This document shows positions 55,309-63,904 of a stretch of 64,000 nt of DNA, piece after piece; within the stretch, counting starts at the first letter, position 1; every line of letters starts with the position of its first letter. The translations under genes and the position numbers were made by a program. Source of the DNA: Candidatus Gastranaerophilales bacterium (lineage in GTDB: Bacteria > Cyanobacteriota > Vampirovibrionia > Gastranaerophilales > Gastranaerophilaceae); assembly GCA_947625305.1 (NCBI GenBank), contig CANQNW010000003.1, positions 124,001 to 188,000 on the forward strand, in the 5' to 3' direction. The notes under the pieces were generated by a model that did not search any database, was not told the DNA's origin, and saw only the letters and a list, made by a program, of their open reading frames with translations.

Positions 55309-55789
55309 AAGTATTTTTTGTATAATAATCGGCTGGAGTGCAGTAATAATAGTATTAGTGCTTTATAATATATTTCCGCTTTTGATGGGGAAAGAAGTTT
55401 TGCTTGAAATAAGACCCGTTGACCCCAGAGACCTTTTAAGAGGGGACTATGTTACTTTGGATTTTAATATTTCTCATTACGGTCAATACCGTCTGCCCTA
55501 TAGAGATATAAATGTCATATTAAAAACCGATGAAAATAATGTTGCTGACATTGCTTTTGTAACTCAGGATAATGACAAATCACTCGAAAAAGAATTATAT
55601 TTAAAAGGTACAGTAACAAGAAACAGAATAAAATACGGAATTGAAAGTTATTTTGTAAAAGAAAATACGGGTCGTGAAATAGAGCGGAAAATAAACTCAA
55701 ACTCTAAATCTTATGCAAGAGTAAAGATTGCACCTAACGGCAAAGCAAAAGTAATAGGACTTGAATTAAATAAGGAATTTAATAAATGA
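55301..55789 (+). CDS. GDYXXLXY domain protein
   Basis: A 162-residue protein with one N-terminal membrane helix (residues about 5-25) and a short extracytoplasmic domain bearing GDYVTLDF near residue 49, the family's name motif, preceded by RPVDPRDLLR. Function is unknown. Translationally coupled to the DUF2157 gene before it and overlapping tyrA after it by four bases. Confidence 0.88.
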   Translation: MGKSIFCIIIGWSAVIIVLVLYNIFPLLMGKEVLLEIRPVDPRDLLRGDYVTLDFNISHYGQYRLPYRDINVILKTDENNVADIAFVTQDNDKSLEKELYLKGTVTRNRIKYGIESYFVKENTGREIERKINSNSKSYARVKIAPNGKAKVIGLELNKEFNK

Positions 55790-56598
55790 AAATAGGTATT
55801 ATATCTTTAGGACTTATCGGTGGTTCTTTGTTTAAGTGTTTATCAAGAACCGAATATGAAATTTACGGAGTAACACGCAATAAAGACTCCATAGAAAAAG
55901 CAAAACATTGGGCTGATAATGTATCTGATGATATTAATATAATATCATCCTGTGATGTAGTATTTATAGCTTCACCTATAAATAAAACAACAGAAATACT
56001 TGATAAATTAGAAAACATAGTAAGCCCAAATACTATTGTTTTAGATTGCGCAAGTGTAAAAGAATTTGTAATGCAAAAACAAAGACCATACAAATTTATA
56101 GGTTCTCATCCTATGGCAGGGACAGAGTTTTCAGGCTATGATGCCTCGTTTAAAGAATTGTTTGAAGGGGCAAAATGGGTTTTAACTCCCTCTAAGGATA
56201 TATCTCAAAGTGATATTGAAACTGTTGAAAAAATTATAAGAAAGACAGGAGCAACAACAATCATTACAACGGCAAAAGAACATGATGAAGCGGTATCTTT
56301 AATAAGCCACATGCCTGCAATCGTATCAAGAGCTATATTTAAAACGGCTCAAGGAAACCCGCTTGCGCTGAAGCTTGCCTCATCAGGATTTAGAGATATG
56401 ACAAGGCTTTCAATGTCTAATATTGAAATGATAAGAGATATGCAGACATATAATAAAGAAAATATAGAAAAAGCCGTTAAAGAGATTATTAAAAATTTAA
56501 ATTATTTAAAAGATACACAAGATATCAATCTCATAAAAGAAATTAAACAGCAAAGAGAGTTGATGTACTCAAGCGAAGGCAAAAATATGACAAAATAA
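55786..56598 (+). CDS. tyrA: Prephenate/arogenate dehydrogenase
   Basis: A 270-residue NAD(P)-dependent dehydrogenase of tyrosine synthesis. The nucleotide-binding SLGLIGGSLFKCL is at residue 7; GSHPMAGTEFSGYDAS near 102 and HDEAVSLISHMPAIVSRAI near 165 are the catalytic signatures. No ACT domain, so probably not feedback-inhibited that way. Together with aroA at 26.6 kb it indicates aromatic amino acid synthesis. Its four-base overlap with the gene before it is the only link to the DUF2157 pair. Confidence 0.92.
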   Translation: MKIGIISLGLIGGSLFKCLSRTEYEIYGVTRNKDSIEKAKHWADNVSDDINIISSCDVVFIASPINKTTEILDKLENIVSPNTIVLDCASVKEFVMQKQRPYKFIGSHPMAGTEFSGYDASFKELFEGAKWVLTPSKDISQSDIETVEKIIRKTGATTIITTAKEHDEAVSLISHMPAIVSRAIFKTAQGNPLALKLASSGFRDMTRLSMSNIEMIRDMQTYNKENIEKAVKEIIKNLNYLKDTQDINLIKEIKQQRELMYSSEGKNMTK

Positions 56599-56600
56599 AA

Positions 56601-56618
56601 AACCGATAAATATCGGTT
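56601..56618 (+). other. Perfect hairpin after tyrA
   Basis: AACCGATA-AA-TATCGGTT forms an 8-bp stem. An A-run precedes it and no T-run follows, so it would work as a terminator only on the minus strand, where no gene runs in. It may instead protect or process the tyrA mRNA. The remaining gap to 56813 shows nothing else I can name. Confidence 0.5.
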
Positions 56619-56812
56619 AAGTTCATTATATATCAGAGAGAAGAACAGGGATAAGAAAACACTTATTTATTCCCTTATATAAATAAACTTCCACATGATT
56701 TTTTATTTTAATCGTGTAAAAAGTACACTTGTAACATTTCTTTACAATTAAGGATTAATTCATAAGGGTAATACAAGAAAATAAAACAGTTTAAGGCATT
56801 TTATAAAATTTG

Positions 56813-56821
56813 TGGTAATAT
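56813..56821 (+). promoter_or_regulatory. Extended -10 box for the first thymidylate-kinase-like gene, predicted leaderless
   Basis: TGGTAATAT is an extended -10 box; the ATG at 56830 follows eight bases later with no Shine-Dalgarno. Confidence 0.5.
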
Positions 56822-56829
56822 AAAACATT

Positions 56830-57513
56830 ATGAAATACAAATCGAGATTAAATCAAATACATAATTTACCCGGCACACTGATATGTGTTGAAGGGATAGA
56901 CGGTTCAGGCAAATCCACCCAGCTGGCGATATTACGTGACTGGCTGAAATCTTTAAAGCAGGATGTAATATTTACGGAATGGAATTCATCGGATTTAATA
57001 TCCCAGACAACAAAGCTGGCAAAGAAAAAGAATTTATTAAGCCCGAGGACATTTTCACTCTTGCATGCGGTAGATTTTGCTGACAGACTGGAGCAGATAA
57101 TAATTCCCGCTCTAAAGGCTGGTTTTATTGTGCTTGCCGACAGATATGTTTATACTGCATTTGCAAGAGATGTAGCAAGAGGTGTTGATAGGGATTGGGT
57201 CAGAAAGGTGTACGGATTTGCCGTAAGACCTGATTTAACATTATATTTTAATGTAACGGAAGAAGTATCCTTAGAGAGAATTTGCGCTAACCGCTCACCA
57301 AAGTTTTATGAAGCGGGAATGGATTTAAAAATAAGCAATGACCCTTATGAAAGCTATAAAATTTTCCAAAAGCGGGTTAATGATGAGTACAAAAAGATGA
57401 TAAAAGAATACTCGCTTGTAGAAATAGATGCGAATGACAGCATACACAATAAACAATTATTTTTTAGAGAAAAAGTAAAAGAAGTTCTTGCTCAAAAAGG
57501 AATAACACTGTAG
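56830..57513 (+). CDS. Thymidylate-kinase-like protein, copy 1
   Basis: A 227-residue P-loop kinase of the thymidylate kinase family (dTMP to dTDP). P-loop VEGIDGSGKSTQ near residue 20; DRYVYTAFARDVARG near 115 is the dNMP-binding DR(Y/H) region. The acceptor-site and LID regions are less conserved (CANRSPKFYEAGM). It is about 15 residues longer than typical. The next gene begins right after its stop and is a paralogue. One of the pair is probably the essential dTMP kinase; I cannot say which. Confidence 0.85.
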   Translation: MKYKSRLNQIHNLPGTLICVEGIDGSGKSTQLAILRDWLKSLKQDVIFTEWNSSDLISQTTKLAKKKNLLSPRTFSLLHAVDFADRLEQIIIPALKAGFIVLADRYVYTAFARDVARGVDRDWVRKVYGFAVRPDLTLYFNVTEEVSLERICANRSPKFYEAGMDLKISNDPYESYKIFQKRVNDEYKKMIKEYSLVEIDANDSIHNKQLFFREKVKEVLAQKGITL

Positions 57514-58173
57514 ATGGCAAAATATAAATCAAAACACGGCTATGAAGGCTTATTAATAGTAATAGAAGGAACTGATGGTTCCGGAAAATCCACCCAGATT
57601 GAGAAATTAAAAAGGTGGATAGAAGACCAATCATACGGTGTTATGGTAAGCGAATGGAAAACATCAAAATTCATAGCCGATGCCATTAATGATGCAAAGG
57701 ATAGAAACCTATTAAATGCAACTACATTCAGTTTATTATATGCGGCAGATTTTGCTGACAGGCTTGAACAGGTTATAATACCTGCATTAAAAGCAGGGTT
57801 TGTAGTCATTTTAGACAGATATGTATATACCGCATATGCTCGTGATGTTGTAAGAGGACACAATATAGAATGGCTTAAAAACCTATATGATTATGCCCCC
57901 GAGCCTGACATGGTATTTTACCTTGATGTTCCCGTAGAAATACTGTTAAAAAGAATTATAGGAACAACCGGGCTTGATTATTGGGAATCCGGAAGAGATA
58001 TAGGTTTAAGCAGCGATTTTTATAAAAGCTTTCAAATTTATCAGGGCAAATGCCTTGATGAATATCATAAAATGATAAAAGAATACGGATTTATTTCTAT
58101 TGACGGTACATTAAGCATAAAAGATATTCATAAAAAAATAATTTCTGAAGTTAAAAACCTGCTAGAAGTCTAA
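57514..58173 (+). CDS. Thymidylate-kinase-like protein, copy 2
   Basis: A 219-residue paralogue of the preceding gene. P-loop IEGTDGSGKSTQIEKL near residue 17 and DRYVYTAYARDVVRG near 110 are kept; the C-terminal part reads TGLDYWESGRDIGL where copy 1 has SPKFYEAGMDLKIS. The ATG is immediately after the copy 1 stop, so translation is coupled. Substrate may be dTMP or another nucleotide. They could form a heterodimer, since family members are dimeric. Confidence 0.85.
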   Translation: MAKYKSKHGYEGLLIVIEGTDGSGKSTQIEKLKRWIEDQSYGVMVSEWKTSKFIADAINDAKDRNLLNATTFSLLYAADFADRLEQVIIPALKAGFVVILDRYVYTAYARDVVRGHNIEWLKNLYDYAPEPDMVFYLDVPVEILLKRIIGTTGLDYWESGRDIGLSSDFYKSFQIYQGKCLDEYHKMIKEYGFISIDGTLSIKDIHKKIISEVKNLLEV

Positions 58174-58185
58174 AACTTTAAATTT

Positions 58186-58214
58186 TTGAATTTTTTTAAA
58201 AAAAAGTTTATAAT
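58186..58214 (+). promoter_or_regulatory. Promoter of the DUF721 gene, predicted leaderless
   Basis: TTGAAT (58186-58191), a 17-base spacer and a perfect TATAAT (58209-58214). Only eight bases separate it from the ATG at 58223, with no Shine-Dalgarno. Confidence 0.7.
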
Positions 58215-58222
58215 TAAAAAAT

Positions 58223-58549
58223 ATGAAAAAACTAAATAATTCTAATTTTTCATTAATTGAAGATATAATTAAAGATATAAGCTTTAATTATGATGAAGAA
58301 AATGCGGAAAATATAGAATTATTAAGCAAATATTGGGAAGAATCAGTAGGAGAAAAAATCAGCAGATTATCAAAAGTACATAAATATTCGGCTAATGATA
58401 TTTTGACTGTGCTTTGTTCAGATTCATATACTGCAAACGAATTATATTATGTAAAAGAAAAAATTATTAATATAATGAATGAAAAAACAAAAAATATGGG
58501 AATTAAAATAAAAGATATAAAGTTTGATTATAAAAAATGGAAAGAATAA
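58223..58549 (+). CDS. DUF721/DciA-like protein
   Basis: A 108-residue protein with the DUF721 pattern: WEESVGEKISRLSKVHKYS near residues 36-54, ILTVLCSDSYTANELYYVKE, and IKIKDIKFDYK. DciA, the best-studied member, loads the DnaB helicase at replication origins. Its N-terminal part is short, so it may be a minimal form. The stop is one base before the prepilin-S74 gene region, suggesting co-transcription, though the functions look unrelated. Confidence 0.7.
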   Translation: MKKLNNSNFSLIEDIIKDISFNYDEENAENIELLSKYWEESVGEKISRLSKVHKYSANDILTVLCSDSYTANELYYVKEKIINIMNEKTKNMGIKIKDIKFDYKKWKE

Positions 58550-58553
58550 GATG

Positions 58554-60722
58554 ATGAATAAGAAAAAAGGGTTTTCACTTGCAGAATTATTAATTGCTTT
58601 ATTAATCATAAGTATAGTTTTATCTGCTGCAATACCAACCATTACAAAAAAGAATACAAAATCAGGTGAAAAAACCTGGCGCTGGGCAGCAGATAATAAC
58701 AATTTATATTCTGCAGTCGGAGCAAATCAAAGTATAATAATCGGTGCCGAAGATTTACCATATAAAGACGAATCATTTTATAATGCAGATGGCGGCACAA
58801 GCGGAAATACTTCAGGGGCAAATAAAACTTTAGACTTAAAAAACTTTTTTTATGATTCGGAAATAGTCCTCGATAGTGATATGACTAAAAGATTTACAAC
58901 GGACGGTGATAAACTGGTCATCATAAAACCGAGTTTTAAAGGTAATGCTGGTATAGACAGTTTAATCAACTCACATATTTCTTTTTACAATATAGAAGAT
59001 CCGCAATTAGCTTCAGGAACAAAAGAAGTAATATATGCAGGCAGACTTGCACTGGATAAACATAACATGGCGCTGGGAATAGGGGCATTACAAAATAATT
59101 TCCCCGTGGAATCAGGAAAGTCCGCTTTTAGCACATCTCAATTTCATGGATTTAATACAGCACTCGGGCATTATGCTTTATTCCATAATAACAGCGGGCA
59201 GTATAACACCGCAGTTGGAGAAAAATCTTTAACACACAATGCAACGGGAAATTTCAATACGGCATTAGGATATTATTCATTATCCAATTCGGGCAGCAGT
59301 ACTATAAGTTCCAATAATACATCAGTCGGTGCATATTCAATGCAAAGATACTCTGAAGGTGATAATAATACAGCATTGGGATATATGGCTTTGGCATCAA
59401 GTTCCGGCTCAATTAAAGGAAATAATAACACGGCAATCGGTTCAGGTGCTTGCGGAAATTTAAACGGAAATAATAATATATGTATTGGTTATAACGCAGG
59501 AGCTTCTAATGAATCTAAAGATTTAAGCAACGGCTTTTATCTTGGCAGTGATTCAAACGGTATACCTTTTATGTATGGAAACATGGATAATGATACAAGT
59601 AATGCCTCCAAAACTAAACAAGTAAGAAACTTGAATGTTGCTGTTGATGTTTTTCAAATTAATAAAAGAATAAATAATTATGAACAACCCATCTTTATTG
59701 CGGCAAGCGAACAAGCTTTAGGAATTGCAGGTGCAAGTCAAAACTATTACAGATTTAATTTTTTAACCGATAATACACCAAATGCAGTTAAAATGCTCAG
59801 TATTTATGCAACTCCTCAATCAGGTACATCGGGCGGTGAAATAGTTCTTGATACAAAAGGAGACCCCACAAAACAAGAATCCGTAAGAAACTTAATAATA
59901 AGCAATAAATTATTCTTTACTTTCCCCCAAACGGGACTTGTTAAAATCAGCGGTATCGGAACAGGTATAAATATAAATGATGTAGCACAATTTAAAACTG
60001 AAGATAAGAAAAATGTATTTTCAATATTATATAATGGTACATCAAATCAATATGACAGTTTACAAATAAAAGTAGGTGATGATGGCATTTCAACATTAAA
60101 TGCACCTACCGGCAAATTACAATTATTTAATGCAAATAATACAATTTTTCTATCAAATGACAGCGGTTCTTCTCAGGTAATGTTAGATATTGACAAAATT
60201 AATGTAAAAAAAGATGCAAGTATAGAAGGTAACTTAACCCTTAATTCAATAAAAGAAGGTTACAGTAAAGATGTAGCTGTAAATATAAGTTCAATTTGGG
60301 ATCAAATTTTAGTACTTAACAAATCAACAGGACAATACTCCGATATCCGTTTAAAAGAGAATATAACACCAAATACTTCAGGGTTAAAAGAAATTAATGC
60401 TTTAGAAGTAAAAAATTATACTTATAAAAAAGATAAAGAAAAAACTAAACACGTTGGAGTAATAGCTCAGCAGTTACAAAAAATCTTCCCGAATGCAGTA
60501 ACAAAAGATAAAGACGGTTACCTGCAAATAAGACAAGAAGATATATTCTATGCAATGGTTAACTCTATCAAAGAATTATTTGCCAAAATTCAAGATTTAA
60601 CCGCTAAAATAACGGGGCTTGATAAACGGTTAACCGAACTGGAAAAAGAAAATGCTCAGCTTAAAAAACAAAATGCAGAGTTTGAAAAACGACTTTCAAA
60701 ATTAGAAAAAGCTAAAAATTAG
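58554..60722 (+). CDS. Prepilin-type protein with tail-fibre-like head repeats and peptidase S74 chaperone domain
   Basis: A 722-residue secreted chimera. The N-terminus MNKKKG-FSLAELL is a type IV prepilin leader with Glu at mature position 5 and a hydrophobic helix. The centre (about 165-330) has YadA/tail-fibre-like repeats of the NTALGHYAL and NTAVGEKSL type. The C-terminus contains the peptidase S74 intramolecular chaperone signature SDIRLKENI at about residue 596, then GVIAQQL and a coiled coil (DKRLTELEKENAQLKKQN). S74 domains self-cleave after folding a trimeric fibre. GGAAAG lies before the ATG; a second ATG is at 58551. Confidence 0.85.
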   Translation: MNKKKGFSLAELLIALLIISIVLSAAIPTITKKNTKSGEKTWRWAADNNNLYSAVGANQSIIIGAEDLPYKDESFYNADGGTSGNTSGANKTLDLKNFFYDSEIVLDSDMTKRFTTDGDKLVIIKPSFKGNAGIDSLINSHISFYNIEDPQLASGTKEVIYAGRLALDKHNMALGIGALQNNFPVESGKSAFSTSQFHGFNTALGHYALFHNNSGQYNTAVGEKSLTHNATGNFNTALGYYSLSNSGSSTISSNNTSVGAYSMQRYSEGDNNTALGYMALASSSGSIKGNNNTAIGSGACGNLNGNNNICIGYNAGASNESKDLSNGFYLGSDSNGIPFMYGNMDNDTSNASKTKQVRNLNVAVDVFQINKRINNYEQPIFIAASEQALGIAGASQNYYRFNFLTDNTPNAVKMLSIYATPQSGTSGGEIVLDTKGDPTKQESVRNLIISNKLFFTFPQTGLVKISGIGTGININDVAQFKTEDKKNVFSILYNGTSNQYDSLQIKVGDDGISTLNAPTGKLQLFNANNTIFLSNDSGSSQVMLDIDKINVKKDASIEGNLTLNSIKEGYSKDVAVNISSIWDQILVLNKSTGQYSDIRLKENITPNTSGLKEINALEVKNYTYKKDKEKTKHVGVIAQQLQKIFPNAVTKDKDGYLQIRQEDIFYAMVNSIKELFAKIQDLTAKITGLDKRLTELEKENAQLKKQNAEFEKRLSKLEKAKN

Positions 60723-60740
60723 AAATAAATCAGAAATAAA

Positions 60741-60768
60741 AGTCCCGTTTAAATAAGCGGGATTTTTA
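60741..60768 (+). terminator. Terminator after the prepilin-S74 gene
   Basis: AGTCCCG/CGGGATT stem with a ten-base loop and a T-run at 60763-60767, about 18 bases after the stop codon. Confidence 0.8.
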
Positions 60769-60771
60769 TTA

Positions 60772-60777
60772 TATAAT
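60772..60777 (+). promoter_or_regulatory. -10 box for the S4-domain gene, predicted leaderless
   Basis: Perfect TATAAT with six bases (GCAATT) before the ATG at 60784. It directly follows the terminator above; no Shine-Dalgarno. Confidence 0.6.
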
Positions 60778-60783
60778 GCAATT

Positions 60784-61029
60784 ATGAGATTAGATAAATT
60801 TTTAAAAGTTTCAAGATTAATAAAAAGAAGAACTGTTGCTAATAAAGTCTCAGAGCAGGGCAGAATTTATGTTAACGGAATGAGTGCAAAGCCTGCCAAA
60901 CAGTTAAAAGAAGGAGATATTATAACAATAGTTCAAGCTGATAACGAGTATAAGATTAAGGTTATAAAAATTCCCTTAAATAACATTTCAGTACAAGAGG
61001 CATCAACTCTTTATGAAGAAATAAATTAA
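60784..61029 (+). CDS. S4-domain RNA-binding protein, RqcP-like
   Basis: An 81-residue protein consisting almost entirely of an S4 RNA-binding domain (RLDKFLKVSRLIKRRTVAN, then GRIYVNGMSAKPAKQLKEGD). Length and pattern fit RqcP/YabO, which acts with RqcH in rescue of stalled 50S subunits by alanine tailing; Hsp15 is the close alternative. Its stop overlaps the convergent ABC transporter by four bases. Confidence 0.88.
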   Translation: MRLDKFLKVSRLIKRRTVANKVSEQGRIYVNGMSAKPAKQLKEGDIITIVQADNEYKIKVIKIPLNNISVQEASTLYEEIN

Positions 61030-62837
61030 TCCTCGAGTTTTATTCTTGATAATTTAAGTATTTCTTTAAAATCGGCATGTTTATCGCTTAGTTCTTGGAA
61101 TGTACCAATATCAACAAGTCTTCCGTCTTTCAAATAAACTATTCTGTCGCAATTTACAAGTGTAGAGAGTCTGTGGGCAATTGCAATAATAGTCTTAGTT
61201 CCTTTAATACCTGAAATTACTTCCGTTAGTTTATTTTCAATTTTTACATCAAGATTAGAGGTAGCTTCATCAAGAAGTATTATTTCAGGATTTCTGTACA
61301 AAGCTCTTGCGATACCGATTCTTTGCAATTGTCCGCCCGATAACCCGGTGCCATCCTGCTTAAGTTCAATACCCAGACCATTTTCCGTTTGTTTTAGCTG
61401 ATTGAATAATTGAGCAGTTTTTAATACTTCATCAACCCGTTCTTTATCAATATCTTTTCGTTCTATGCCCCAAGCAACATTTGTATATATATCACCTTCT
61501 ATTGTATTAATTTTTTGAGGAACATAACCAATAATATTCCTAAATGTCCTGATGTTATCATCTGTTAAAAGCACATTATCAACATATATCTCGCCTTTAT
61601 ATTCCAATAATCCCAAAAGGCAATCGACTAATGTTGTTTTACCCGCTCCTGAAAGTCCTACTATTCCTATAAATTCACCTTTTTTAATCTCCAGATTTAT
61701 TCCGTCTATAACATTTTCTTTTTTATCATAAGAATATGATAAATCCTTTACGGTTATTTGGCTGTTAAATGCCATCCTTTCCATGCTGTCGGGATTTGAA
61801 GGATATTCATATTTTATATATTCTTCATAAAGTTTTAAAAGCTGATCCATTTTAACCGTATTAAGATTTATATAATTTAAATAGACCTGATTTTTATAAA
61901 TTTGAGGAACAACTCTATATATAGCTATTGCGACAACACCAAACGAAACCAAGATATTAGAAGGATTTTCACCGTATTTATTTAAAATCCCTAAACATAG
62001 TATGGTCATCGTTATAATAAATATAATTTCGATAATATATTGCGGAATTAACGGGATTAAAGTAATTTTCTCTTTATAAGGGATAATTTTTTGGGAAATA
62101 TTTGAGAAGAAATCAAAAAAGAATTTCTGGCATCCGTTAATCTTTATATCTTTAAGTTGTTTTAAACTGTTCATAACAGAATCATAAGGGCCTTGAGTCA
62201 GCTTAATTTGTTTAATTGAAAGACTTTCAGCCCATTTTCTAAATATTTCGCTCTGCAGAAGGCCTGCAAAAGTAAAGAATAATATCGCACTGATTGTATA
62301 CATCGGTAAAAGGAATATTAAAATGGAAAATATTAATATTATAACAAGGGTATTAGAAAGCAAAGCTATCATTTTAAATACATAATATAACATAATACTA
62401 TCAACGATTTTTGTTATTTTTTCGATAATATTACTGTTTCCTCGGATTAAATCTGATTCATAAGGAGCATAAAGAACAAATTTAATCATTTTTTCTTTAA
62501 CTTCAAGCCCCCATTGGCTAATCATTTTATTTTGTTTATATGTAATTAAGATACTGTATAGGTTTTTGACTATAATCACTCCTGCAATCAGAAATCCGAT
62601 AAGCAAAATCATATTAGTCATTCCGGTGATACCGAAGTTTTTTTGGAAATACAGCGCAACAGGATTATGAACAACCCTTGCAGGATTAACCAAAATCATT
62701 ATAAAAGGGAAAACAAGTACGATACTTAAAAATTCAAGTAAACTGCTCATAAATGCCATAAATAATATATTTAACAATTTAAGTTTATATCCTTGACCAA
62801 AATACTTAATAAACCTGTTAAAACGACTAAAAAACAT
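61026..62837 (-). CDS. ABC exporter, fused permease and ATPase
   Basis: A 603-residue half-transporter of the exporter class: six transmembrane helices over residues 1-310, then an ATPase with Walker A GLSGAGKTTLVDC near 395, Q-loop YVPQKIN, signature LSGGQLQRIGIARAL, Walker B IILLDEAT and the switch His in IAIAHRL. It would work as a dimer to export a lipid, polysaccharide or peptide; the substrate is not evident. AGAGGGA precedes the ATG, and TGATATAAT farther upstream is a good extended -10. Confidence 0.92.
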   Translation of the reverse strand: MFFSRFNRFIKYFGQGYKLKLLNILFMAFMSSLLEFLSIVLVFPFIMILVNPARVVHNPVALYFQKNFGITGMTNMILLIGFLIAGVIIVKNLYSILITYKQNKMISQWGLEVKEKMIKFVLYAPYESDLIRGNSNIIEKITKIVDSIMLYYVFKMIALLSNTLVIILIFSILIFLLPMYTISAILFFTFAGLLQSEIFRKWAESLSIKQIKLTQGPYDSVMNSLKQLKDIKINGCQKFFFDFFSNISQKIIPYKEKITLIPLIPQYIIEIIFIITMTILCLGILNKYGENPSNILVSFGVVAIAIYRVVPQIYKNQVYLNYINLNTVKMDQLLKLYEEYIKYEYPSNPDSMERMAFNSQITVKDLSYSYDKKENVIDGINLEIKKGEFIGIVGLSGAGKTTLVDCLLGLLEYKGEIYVDNVLLTDDNIRTFRNIIGYVPQKINTIEGDIYTNVAWGIERKDIDKERVDEVLKTAQLFNQLKQTENGLGIELKQDGTGLSGGQLQRIGIARALYRNPEIILLDEATSNLDVKIENKLTEVISGIKGTKTIIAIAHRLSTLVNCDRIVYLKDGRLVDIGTFQELSDKHADFKEILKLSRIKLED

Positions 62838-62875
62838 AATAATTCCCTCTCAAAAAAAATTATATCATAAAGAAT

Positions 62876-63577
62876 TTATATATATTTTTTTACGTAAATA
62901 TTTTCATCATTTTTAAGTATATCAATGACACAAAAGAATTTAGGATTTTTTAAAGAAAGTATTTTAGCGGTTTTAGCTGTTTTTTCTCTGATTGTATAAT
63001 CCGAAGATTTAGCCGTAGTTTTTAAAATTTCAATAAGTTCATCACCCGATGTTATTTTATCGGATATACTTATAATCGCTTCTAAATTCCAATACAGGCT
63101 GAAATTTTTTTTATTTTGAACATAGGATCGGTTTTTTGATTCATTATCAATATTTTCAAGGAGATTATTAATAATTTTAATTAAAGAATTATAAATATAG
63201 TCTTTATTTTGAACGTATTTTAATATTTGAACGGCATTTCTTGAAACGGAAGGATTAATATCAGCCACCGCAGAAATAAATGAATTAATAATATTTTCGG
63301 ACTGAAAAAACGCATTATAAGAAGGATTTGAAATAAAATCAAAAATTTTATAAGAGGCAGTTTCTCTGACAGGTCCTGCGTGGCGGATTAAATTATTAAC
63401 AAGTATATCTGCTTCCGATTGATTATTTAAGTTATTTAAATTTAAAATACATAATTGTTTTTTAATATCATCGTCAGAAGAAAGCACATTAATAATTTCC
63501 TCGTGAGAAAAAGCGGTATCACAATATTCAATCGCTTTTGATAAGGTTTTCATATTATTTTCATATAAATTATTCAT
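62876..63577 (-). CDS. HEAT-repeat-like protein
   Basis: A 233-residue soluble protein built of paired helices (e.g. VRETASYKIFDFISNPSYN, NPSVSRNAVQILKYVQ, TIREKTAKTAKILSLKNP), typical of HEAT or armadillo-like repeats and probably a protein-binding scaffold. The ATG at 63577 is chosen because an extended -10 lies seven bases before it and a longer upstream frame would overlap the 63658 gene. It follows the ABC transporter direction but is separated by 38 bases with its own start. Confidence 0.7.
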   Translation of the reverse strand: MNNLYENNMKTLSKAIEYCDTAFSHEEIINVLSSDDDIKKQLCILNLNNLNNQSEADILVNNLIRHAGPVRETASYKIFDFISNPSYNAFFQSENIINSFISAVADINPSVSRNAVQILKYVQNKDYIYNSLIKIINNLLENIDNESKNRSYVQNKKNFSLYWNLEAIISISDKITSGDELIEILKTTAKSSDYTIREKTAKTAKILSLKNPKFFCVIDILKNDENIYVKKYI

Positions 63578-63584
63578 AGCAATA

Positions 63585-63593
63585 AATATAGCA
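63585..63593 (-). promoter_or_regulatory. Extended -10 box for the HEAT-like gene, predicted leaderless
   Basis: On the minus strand TGCTATATT, seven bases before the ATG at 63577; no Shine-Dalgarno. Confidence 0.5.
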
Positions 63594-63657
63594 TAATCGG
63601 AGGATAAATTTGAACAAAAAAAAGTATAAATTAATAACAAGCGAGAGGGAATATAAA

Positions 63658-63825
63658 ATGAATGAAATAGTGAATTTTGTAAAAGATATATTAATGCTTG
63701 AGACAGCTCAAAAAATGCCTGTAGGCTTATGTTCATTTGAATGTACACAAGAAGAAAAACCTAAAAGAGAAGTAAAACAAAAAAGAAAAACAGAAATGCG
63801 ATTATCTGAACTTATGGACAGATAA
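63658..63825 (+). CDS. Small basic hypothetical protein
   Basis: A 55-residue protein: a short hydrophobic helix (EIVNFVKDILMLETAQ), two cysteines (GLCSFEC) and a strongly basic tail (KPKREVKQKRKTEMR). The ATG at 63658 follows a GAGAGGG purine run; an upstream in-frame ATG at 63610 lacks this. Unknown function; the charge suggests nucleic-acid binding. Just before the ebfC-like gene. Confidence 0.55.
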   Translation: MNEIVNFVKDILMLETAQKMPVGLCSFECTQEEKPKREVKQKRKTEMRLSELMDR

Positions 63826-63841
63826 AAAATAATTTTTATAC

Positions 63842-63870
63842 TTGCTAAGTAAAAAGGCTTGTCTTATAAT
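63842..63870 (+). promoter_or_regulatory. Promoter of the ebfC-like gene
   Basis: TTGCTA (63842-63847), 17 bases and a perfect TATAAT (63865-63870). The leader of about 30 bases carries GGAG before the ATG. Confidence 0.65.
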
Positions 63871-63904
63871 AATTTGCGTAGGTTACAGATATGGAGTTTT
63901 CATG

